From Buddleja alternifolia (taxonomy: Eukaryota; Streptophyta; Magnoliopsida; Lamiales; Scrophulariaceae): a DNA stretch of 64,000 nt. Shown here in pieces: positions 56,596 to 64,000 of this stretch. Positions within the stretch are counted from its first letter, which is position 1; the number at the start of each line of letters is the position of its first letter. The notes beneath the pieces were generated by a model. The model was not told the origin of the DNA. It searched no databases and saw nothing but the letters and a program-made list of their open reading frames with translations. Both the position numbers and the translations under genes were made by a program. The stretch is from NCBI GenBank assembly GCA_019426215.1, contig CM033401.1, forward strand, positions 16,497,134-16,561,133. Direction: 5' to 3'.

Positions 56596-58449
56596 GGAAT
56601 TGTAAAGCTTCCGGGATCCTTAAGCTTTTGAGGTATCCGGTTTTGCAATATAGCTGAGCATTCTGCAGTAAGGGCTACAGTTTCATGTTCCTCCAACTTT
56701 CTCTTGTTAGAAAGGATATCCTTGAGATATTTAGCGTAACTCGGCATTTGCAACAAAGCATCTACAAGAGGAATGTTAATACGCAATTGTTTAAATATAT
56801 CAAGAAACTTGGCAAATTGCTTATCTAACTTTCCTTTTTGTAATGCAAGTGGAAATGGAGGTCTTGGTTTGGGCACGGAGGGTTCGGTAGAGGAATGTCC
56901 CGAAACAGGGGATGAGGTTCGGTGTTCTTTCCGGAGTTAGATGTTGCCTTAGTTTTATCCAAATGTTCTGGTGTATCATCCATTTTCTCTCCCAATTTTG
57001 GATCAACGAGGTTCTTTCCGCTACGAAGTGAAACTGCTTGAACTTGTTCCTTTGGATTTTTCTCGGTATCACTTGGTAACGTGCCTTGGGTTCGTCCGGA
57101 AAGCATGTTGGCAATTTGCCCAATTTGATTTTCTAAGTTTTTTAGTGCAATTTCTTGATTTTTTAAGCTTGCTTCTTGTTTCTTGGACATCATTTCTTGA
57201 TATTGAAACTTTTGTGTTGCCTCCATCATGAACTTTTGCCACCCATCTTCCATATTATTCTTTTTCTCGCTTTGTTGTGGTTGTTGGAGCCCCCCTTGCC
57301 TTTGAAATGGAGGTTGTTGGAAACCTCCTTGGTTTTGCTGAAAACCTGGTGGTTGGTTTCGCCATATTCGAATTTTGGCTCCATGAGAAATTTGGATGAT
57401 TCCTCCATCCGGATTAAAAGAATTCGAGTAGGGATTATTCTGTTGACGACTTGCATTTCCCATGAAGTTAGCACTTTCAACCGAGTTAGATGTCCCACAC
57501 ACATCTCCTTGTAAGCACTCAAAGTTTGTGTGATCACCTCCACAATTTTCACAAGTGGATTTAACTTGATTTACCGTACCTTGCATGAGTCCGAAGGAAT
57601 CCAATCTTTTGTTTAGGGCCTCCAATTGAACAGCTACTGTGGAGCTATTCCCAATTTCATACAATCCGGCGGGCTTCTTGGGCAACGTGATTCGTTCGGT
57701 TGGCCATTGATAGTTGTTCTCGGCCATGAGCTCAATTAATGCCCAAGCTTCCTCAGGTGATTTGTTCATGATAGTACCTCCCGCGGCGGCATCTAAATTC
57801 GTACGGAGATTCGGTCCCAAACCAAATAGAAAGTTTGAACAAGTGTGGGCACGGCTAACCCATGGTGTGGGCATTTCCTCAAAAGTTCCTTAAAACGCTC
57901 CCATGCCTCATAAAGTGATTCCCCCTCATATTGACGAAAGCTGGTGATTTCATTTTTCATTGCGGCCGTCTTACCCGGTGGAAAATACTTAGACAAAAAT
58001 TAACCACCATTTGTTCCCAAGTACGGATAGAGGCGGTTGGCAAAGAGTTGAACCACTGTTTAGCCTTGTCTTTGAGAGAGAATGAAATAACGTAAGCGTA
58101 TGGCGTCGTCGGTGACTCCATTGTTCTTGAAAGTATGGATAATCTCCGAGAATGTGGCTATATGAGCGTGAGGATCATCATGTTGTAAACGGAGATTGAA
58201 CCTGGTTTCCTATCATTTGTATACCCCGGCAGGATTTGAAAGTGTTAGCCTCTAACGGTGGTAAAACGATTGGCCCTGCGGCTCCTTGGATGTTGGCATC
58301 ATATAATCCCTCAAGGGCGTTGCGGAGGCGCCTCTGGTTGGTTTTGATGACCACGAGATTTGCAAGCTCCCGACGAACCGCTTCTTCTAAGATAGCGGGA
58401 TCTATGTGAATAGGAGGAGGATTCATATTGGATCCATTGTAGCTTGATA
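56596..58449 (-). pseudogene. Athila Gag, N-terminus lost at the gap, frameshifted
   Basis: Structural protein. Minus-strand segments: NMNPPPIHIDPAI (~58410), KYFPPGKTAAMKNEITSFRQ (~57990, the retrotrans_gag region), NLDAAAGGTIMNKSPEEAW, knuckle CENCGGDHTNFEC (~57550), a Gln/Asn/Gly-rich stretch, a Lys-rich coiled-coil-like segment (ALKNLENQIGQIANMLS), then PLVDALLQMPSYAKYLKDIL and TIPCTIG leading into protease. Frameshifts occur near 57850, 56870 and 56590; the last lies in a T-rich stretch. No ATG can be assigned because the 5' part is missing. Confidence 0.85.
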
Positions 58450-58549
58450 NNNNNNNNNNNNNNNNNNNNNNNNNNNNNNNNNNNNNNNNNNNNNNNNNNN
58501 NNNNNNNNNNNNNNNNNNNNNNNNNNNNNNNNNNNNNNNNNNNNNNNNN
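58450..58549. other. Assembly gap (100 N)
   Basis: Exactly 100 N, the usual placeholder for unknown length. To the left is Athila gag; to the right is the SIRE integrase domain. Frames drawn across the N run are meaningless. Confidence 0.98.
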
Positions 58550-59122
58550 ATGACTTAACTTGTTTACCCATTTGACATGCATCACATAAGCGATTCTTTT
58601 GAAAGGAACCTTTAGGTAATCCCTCTACAAGATTTAGCGATATTAACTGAGAGATTGCCTTAAAATTGAGATGATTCATTTTTCTATGCCATAACCAACC
58701 TAATTCATTTTGACTTTTAGCAACAAAGCATGTGGGGTTGTTATCAAAAGTAGAATCCCAATCCACTAAATACACATTGTTTGTTCTTTTTCCTCTTAAT
58801 TTAGTAGACTTAGTCTTAGCGTCGTTGACATAGCAGAAGTCGCTTGAGAATTTAACATCAAAGCCTTTATCACAAATTGACTAATGCTTAACAAATTATG
58901 CTTAAGACCCTCAACATAATATACATCACTGATCATGATGTTCCCCCTATGCATGATACCTATACCTTTGGTTTTACCTTTGGAGTTATCACCGAATATA
59001 ACTTGAGGACCATTGGTAGCTCAATAGTTGACTAAGAGATCGTTTGATCCAGTCATGTGTCTGGATGACCTGCTATCGAAATACCAAACTGAAGTATCGG
59101 TGTCGGCTCTAGGTACCTGCAT
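58550..59122 (-). pseudogene. SIRE Pol fragment, copy 3 (protease and integrase zinc finger)
   Basis: ATG at 59122 leads into the protease, whose active-site triplet reads Asp-Ser-Arg instead of Asp-Ser-Gly (Gly in copy 2), followed soon by an in-frame TGA. A T is missing from a short T run near 58882 compared with copy 2, shifting frame. The integrase zinc finger (LWHRKMNHLN ... LCDACQMGKQ) is complete, with Trp and Gln where copy 2 has stops. It is cut by the gap. Confidence 0.88.
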
Positions 59123-59133
59123 TAAGGATAGTT

Positions 59134-61351
59134 CTAATTCTTCTTAGGTACCCATGTTTTCTTGGGTCCTTCAATGTTAGTAACTTTGGTTTGAATTAAA
59201 ACTTTAGGAACCCATATTTGCCTAGTCTTCATTGTGGGAATACTGGCCTTTTTGGGTTTCATATCGTGCTGTGTGTGCTTTTTGGGTGTGTAATAATATC
59301 CTCGATTATAATAGTAGTCATAATCATAGTCATAGTCATAATCATCATAGTATCGATAATATGACCTTGACCGTCTCGGATATTGACGCTGGTATTTCCT
59401 TGGCACTGGCTTGGGTTGCACTTTTGGTACTTGACGCTTAGCGCTTGATTCACAGTGGTTAGGTTTATCCTTAGCCTTTTGAGCGTTTGGATGAATCTTT
59501 CTTTGTGAATCATTTGCCTTTGTCTTTCCCTTGCCTGAGTCAGCTTTGGCTTTCTCATTTGGCCTCGTACCGTTGTCGCTTGGTTCATTCAGTGTTTGAC
59601 TTTGTGAACTTTCTTTAACAAAGCGAACACCCTTTCCTTTGTTGTTTGTCGTAACATTAGATTTATTTGGTTGTTTACCGAATTTATTGCATCCTAAACC
59701 GGTCTTTTCACCAAATAATCTAGTTACCTCAGTCACATTATCGAAGTTTCTAGAAGCTTTTGATAATGATGAGACGAGCTGCTCTGATTTGGCAAGTCTA
59801 GCGATCAGATCAGCTTCTCTTTTGACTATTATATCAAGATCATCTTTTAATTGAATAATTTCACTCTCAAGTGATTGGTTCTTCTCAATGCACTGTTGCT
59901 AAACTCGCAACTCTGCTCTGAGTGTCACTTTATCTCTTGTGAGTGATGAGATAATATCGAGATCATTTTGATATATTTTGGTAGCTTCTTGACATTCATT
60001 GTAGTATTCTTTGACTTTGTCAAGTAATTCATCATAAGAAAGAGGAATTGATAATTCATTGGTTACCTCTGGTAGCGAATCGTCAGACACTTCATCATCT
60101 CTTGCCATAAGACAAATCAACGCTGAGTCGCTTGTAGGCTCATCATCACTGCTTTCATCTGATGATTCCAAATCCTCTTCAGGTGCGAAGAATGGTTCAG
60201 ATTCCGCTAGCAATCCCTGTTGGCGAAGGTTGCTCCTGAATTGGTTTCTATCCGCATAGTCTTGCCTTGAGGGCTTTGACACATTTGGATAAGGGCAATT
60301 CACCTGGTAGTGCCCTGGTTTTCTGCAATTATAACAGAAATTAGTTTTCATTTTCTGTTCAGTGGATAATCGCTTTGAGACTACTGGCGCTGAGAGATTT
60401 TGAGTAGGGGATGGAGGCGCTTAGTATGGAATTGGCGCTACTGGTTGAGGTGCAGAGTACACTAGCGCTTGATACTGAGGCGCTGGAGCAGGGAGAGGAG
60501 TCTGAAATGACGTTTGTCCGATAGGATTTCTTTTTTCATGTCTTAGAAATTTTTTGAATTTCTTGACCAATAAAGCCATTTCCTTTTCTTCATTTGATTC
60601 CATGATTTTAACCTCACTAACCGCTTTACCCTTGCTTTTAGTTGTAGCGATTAAAGCTCCTGATTCAGTCGCTGAAGTCGACGTGTCACTGACTTCACCC
60701 AATTCGAACTCAAATGCCTTTAACTCTGAAAAGACATGCTCTGGAGTAAGAGTCTCCAATGTCTGTGATTCTCTCATAGCAACAATCTTAATTAGATATT
60801 TGCATGGAAGGCTTCTGAATTTTTTTTTTGACCATTTCCTTGTTGGTCAATTCCTTGTCTAATGACGCTAACTCTGTAACGAGCAAAGTAAACCTTGCGT
60901 CCAATTGTTCTAGCGTCTCATTTGGCTGCATCTTGAAATGCTCAAATCTTTGCATGGCTATGGAAAACTTATTCTCCTTCATTTGTGCTGATCCTTCACA
61001 TACTATAGCCAGCTTGTCCCATATTTCTTTGGAAGTCTTACACTGCTTGATCTTGTTGAACAATGCATCGTTGTCTCCTAATACTGAGTAAAGTGCACTT
61101 CGTCCAACATTATCTAGATTTGCTCTTTTTCGATTTTCAGGCGTCCATTCTAACTTAGGTTTCTCGACATAAGCATCTGGAGTGGCCTCGGTTGCTCCAG
61201 GGGCTCGAGTTACAACTTTCATAATTTGAATGGGACCACCTGTGATTACATCACACATTTCACTATCGCAAGAGCACAAGTAAGCGAATGCTCTAAGTTT
61301 CCAAGAATCATAATTTGACTCTACCAACTTAGGCATTTTGTTGAAAGCCAT
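59134..61351 (-). pseudogene. SIRE Gag, copy 3, frameshifted
   Basis: ATG 61351 (MAFNKMPKLVES) is followed by the same capsid segments as copy 2. The frame shifts at a run of ten T on plus near 60822-60831 (ten A on minus), directly after TNKEMV. It resumes with MRESQTLETLTPEHVF and again with the CCHC knuckle (CYNCRKPGHYQVNC). An in-frame stop at 59899 stands where copy 2 has Gln. The last segment has the Tyr/Asp tract (59290-59370) and ends PKKN then TAG (59134-59136), the same stop as copy 2. Confidence 0.88.
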
Positions 61352-61454
61352 AATGAGATGTTTTTGGAGAGAAAAATTAAAGCGACTAAGTTAAAAAACA
61401 AATGGATCTGAACAAGCAGTTATGCTTGGAAACGCTTAGATTTCTAATTCAACT

Positions 61455-61466
61455 GCTCTGATACCA
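61455..61466 (-). promoter_or_regulatory. Primer binding site (tRNA-iMet) of SIRE copy 3
   Basis: The minus strand reads TGGTATCAGAGC, two bases from the LTR end. Confidence 0.94.
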
Positions 61467-61468
61467 CT

Positions 61469-62976
61469 TGGTGGTCCCAAGTGGCATACGAAAGGGTCTA
61501 GAAGGGGGGGGGGGAGTTGAATAGACCCTTAAGTCTTTTTCGACTACAAAAATTTTCGTATCACTTTAGAAATTTGAACGCTTGGAAAGCTGAGCGCTTG
61601 GGTCAGACGCTTCAGAGTAGTTAACTTAGACTTAGTGATTTCAGCAGTTTACCAAAGTAGGGCAACACTTTAGATCGCTTAATCAGGGTTAGCACAGCGG
61701 AAATGATTTTTAGCGTTCTTTTAGATAATTTAATCGCTTTGAAATTTTATTTGTTTTTTTCAGAATAATATAATGTGATGAATATAAGACAATAAAATAT
61801 AAATGACACAATAAATTGTAAGGTTCACTAGGTGATGTAATCCCAGCTACGTCCTTCTTCTCCTATTGCACTTGGAGGAATTTACTATGATGATTATCAA
61901 AGAATCACACAGAAACTTCTACAAAATAGTAAATGATGAAAATGATCTTGGGCTCCTTGATCACACAGACTTCAGCACCAATGAAGATCGTCTTCTTCAA
62001 GCTTCTCTCACTCAGAAATACTGCCTGAAAGGTTTCAGCAACTTTTCTCACTCAGATGAAAGGTTGAGGTTTGTCACTAGGGTTTGTTTGTTTTAGAGAA
62101 GATCAAACAACTTGGAATATCTCAGTTGGAGTTTGAATTTTTTCTTTGGAAGATATTTGAGATATTTGTGACTGTTTGGAATGTAGATAGAAAGCTTGAA
62201 AGGTTTTAGCTATGGGGTTTCTAAGCTTTTTCCAGAAAGAATGTACGTAAGATTTTTGGCTATAATTTCTCGTATATTCTTGTTGTTTTATATTGGGTTT
62301 TTCTGGAGCAAGGTATTTATAGGAAATTTCTTGGAAACTGTCCGTTGGACACATGTAGAAGCGTGCCTTTCACGTGGCGCGTGATCATACCTAAAGTCTG
62401 ACATTCCTGGAAATTTGCTGAATCCGATTGGACGGGAGCAGCTCAAACTCTGAAATTTCTGACAGTCTGGTCAAAAGGTGGCTTGTCCACAAGTCATAGT
62501 AGCTTATCACATTTAATGCTCTTATCAGGCATTTAATGCATTTGAATTTATTTCCCGTTGGAAATAAATGTCCGTTGAATGATTGCATTTAAGTCCTTCA
62601 TGACTTGAGGATTTATTTAAGGTGAATCTTACATCCATCGCTTGAGACAATTTGAGCGCTTGATCCATGTATCCTGAAATAGGTTCCTTTATCGTTTGAC
62701 GGACGCTAAGAGACAAATCTTCATCTCTGGTTGACTTCAGACGCTGGTCTTCAACTTCTTCTCTAATAGACTCACCTAGAATTCTACTAGCGATTCAGTT
62801 TTTAAGACTTAGTCTAAAATCTACAAAGATAAAAAATTACAAGCCTAAACAAAATTACAAACTTTCAAACGCTTAAACAATAATCTAAGAAAAGCATAAA
62901 CTTACATTTTATTTGGGGTCTAACAATGAATCCTATTTTGTCATCATCAAAACATCTAACATGAAATTTCCTAACA
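61469..62976 (-). repeat. 5' LTR of SIRE copy 3
   Basis: TGTTAGGAAATTTCATG at 62976 to GGGACCACCA at 61469 on minus, 1,508 bp. TATAAATA on minus is at 62315-62322. A C/G run (61506-61515) near the end varies in length between copies. A CCACGTGAA word upstream of the TATA resembles the G-box of copy 2. Confidence 0.9.
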
Positions 62977-63940
62977 CTTGGGTTTGATGAAATTGAGCCC
63001 AATGAGATTAATTGGAATATAATATTTAATTAGAACTAATTAATTATTTTTCGTGGAGATTAATAATTGATTAAATATTATTATTTTTTTCCTCGACTTG
63101 GAAACTACTTCATTTTGAATAAGGAATATAAATTATTTTTTTTGGAGATTAATAATTAATTCTATGATCAAATAAAAGTATTTCCAATTTTTGATGGCTT
63201 TAAATCAGAATAAAATAAAATATAGAATTCCATATTTTATGTGTTCATATTATTTTAATTAAAGGTAAATGCACTTAATTCTTAATTTCGTACATCTAAG
63301 TCATCTAGTTGGACTAGAATAATTTTAATTGAAATAGTGAATATGTGAAATCATAAGGAATTTTATAAAGGACTTTTTAGTTGGACTAAATTTTTTAATA
63401 ATCAACATAAGTGATTTAATATTGTGAGCATGTATCAAATGTTGTGAGGATGTATTAATTGATGCGAGCATGTCTTATGTGATTAAAACACTAATCCTGG
63501 ACTTAGGATTATATGTTTTATCTTTAATTTTATGGGTTATCAAATTTGAAGCTATTTATTATATTCTTAGAAATAATGCATGAGTTTTTTTAGGAATCGA
63601 GATAAAATAGTTCAAAGTTGATAAAGTCAAAAGGCCCATGAATGTTTAATAGGTTTAATCTATGCCTTTTGTGATGCCTTTTGTGATGACCTATTGGTTC
63701 GGGCCCTCTAGTAAAAGTTCATGATCAAGTGATGAATTTATTTATTCATTTATTTAAATTCAATGTTTATTTATATTGAAAGGCATGATTATTAGTAGTA
63801 TTTTTATGCATGATCAATATAGAATAAAGCGCTATATAAATTGAATAATGTGCAAAGTGAGACCAAAATCTTTTGACGAATTAAATTCTCCCAAATAAAT
63901 TATACCGAGTTAGAAAAGAATGTTTGACATCCTCACCCTC
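62977..63940. other. AT-rich non-coding relic, copia-related
   Basis: No ORF. Blocks such as TTAAATTCTCCCA and TGGACTTAGGATTATATG resemble 7380-7640. GCCTTTTGTGAT is duplicated in tandem at about 63664-63689. It is probably the same decayed copia family as at 7055. Confidence 0.45.
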
Positions 63941-64000
63941 TGATAAGAGGTGTTTTTACGTGTTTTTAAGACCGTAATTCTTATGATTTGGATTCACTTA
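63941..64000 (+). mobile_element. Start of a third Tat/Athila-type LTR (runs off the window)
   Basis: TGATAAGAGGTGTTTTTACG and the following TGTTTTTAAG match the first bases of the LTRs at 18698 and 30259, then diverge. Only 60 bp are present. Confidence 0.75.

Larger units (their letters stand above)
47896..58449 (-). mobile_element. Athila-type gypsy retrotransposon (minus), 5' end lost at the gap
   Basis: Read on minus from 58449: gag, protease-RT-RNase H-integrase, env-like ORF, long 3' non-coding region, PPT, 3' LTR. This is the Athila gene order. The 5' LTR, PBS and start of gag should lie right of 58449 but are replaced by the 100-N gap. Confidence 0.92.
58550..62976 (-). mobile_element. 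SIRE/Maximus-type copia retrotransposon, copy 3, 5' part
   Basis: On minus: LTR (62976-61469), PBS, gag, protease and integrase zinc finger, then the gap. The rest of pol, the env-like gene and the 3' LTR are not found on the other side of the gap. Confidence 0.9.

Noticed and set aside
58178..58775. ORFs that run across the N gap with X residues
   Set aside because: The gap length is unknown and the two sides belong to different elements, so a joined protein is meaningless.
1..64000. Host protein-coding, tRNA or rRNA genes
   Set aside because: Every long coding segment matches a transposon family. The only tRNA-related sequences are primer binding sites of 5-18 nt.

Overview
The window is a nest of plant transposable elements. 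No host gene, rRNA, tRNA or CRISPR locus can be supported. The element types (Ty1/copia of the SIRE/Maximus type with an env-like gene, Ty3/gypsy of the Athila type, an L1-like LINE, a CACTA transposon carrying a Ulp1-type protease gene), the AT-rich background, the GT-AG introns and the tRNA-iMet and tRNA-Asp primer binding sites point to a flowering plant, probably a eudicot. The species cannot be told from the sequence.

Layout. 1-6386: right-hand part of a CACTA element on the + strand, with a TNP2 transposase gene, a 12-exon Tnp24/Ulp1-like gene, subterminal repeats that include a 97-bp perfect inverted repeat, and a clean right terminus. 6387-16233: decayed copia LTRs in both orientations, one copia pol relic with its 3' LTR, a LINE tail with a 15-bp target duplication, and a truncated Athila-type 3' end. 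16234-22609: SIRE copy 1 (minus), internally deleted, with an LTR-like block and a solo gypsy LTR inside. 22610-23793: AT-rich then GC-rich non-coding DNA with short hairpins. 23794-42858: SIRE copy 2 (plus), with LTR, gag, pol and env-like gene but no 3' LTR. Its pol is broken by a gypsy LTR flanked by a 114-bp duplication, and its env-like gene by a complete non-autonomous Athila-type element (36290-42191, target duplication CCGAT). 42859-44653: LTR and MITE-like fragments. 44654-47895: LINE (minus), cut at its 5' side. 47896-58449: Athila-type gypsy element (minus) with 3' LTR, env-like ORF, pol and gag. 58450-58549: 100-N assembly gap. 58550-62976: SIRE copy 3 (minus), 5' part. 62977-64000: AT-rich relic and the first bases of another gypsy LTR.

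How the parts relate. The autonomous Athila-type element and the gag-only element at 36-42 kb share the long non-coding region next to the 3' LTR and are likely a helper/parasite pair. The two env-like ORFs, one in a copia and one in a gypsy element, look similar in their core. Many frameshifts fall in mononucleotide runs, so some pseudogenes here may be consensus errors. The in-frame stops of SIRE copy 2, by contrast, look like cytosine-deamination decay.

The most noteworthy signals are: (1) a gypsy LTR plus the first bases of its primer binding site, flanked by a perfect 114-bp duplication; (2) two mini-introns in the SIRE env-like gene; (3) reiterated 14-bp palindromes upstream of the Athila LTR TATA box that recur upstream of the env-like ORF; (4) the perfect 97-bp hairpin in the CACTA end. 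All calls are from reading the sequence; no database search or alignment program was run.
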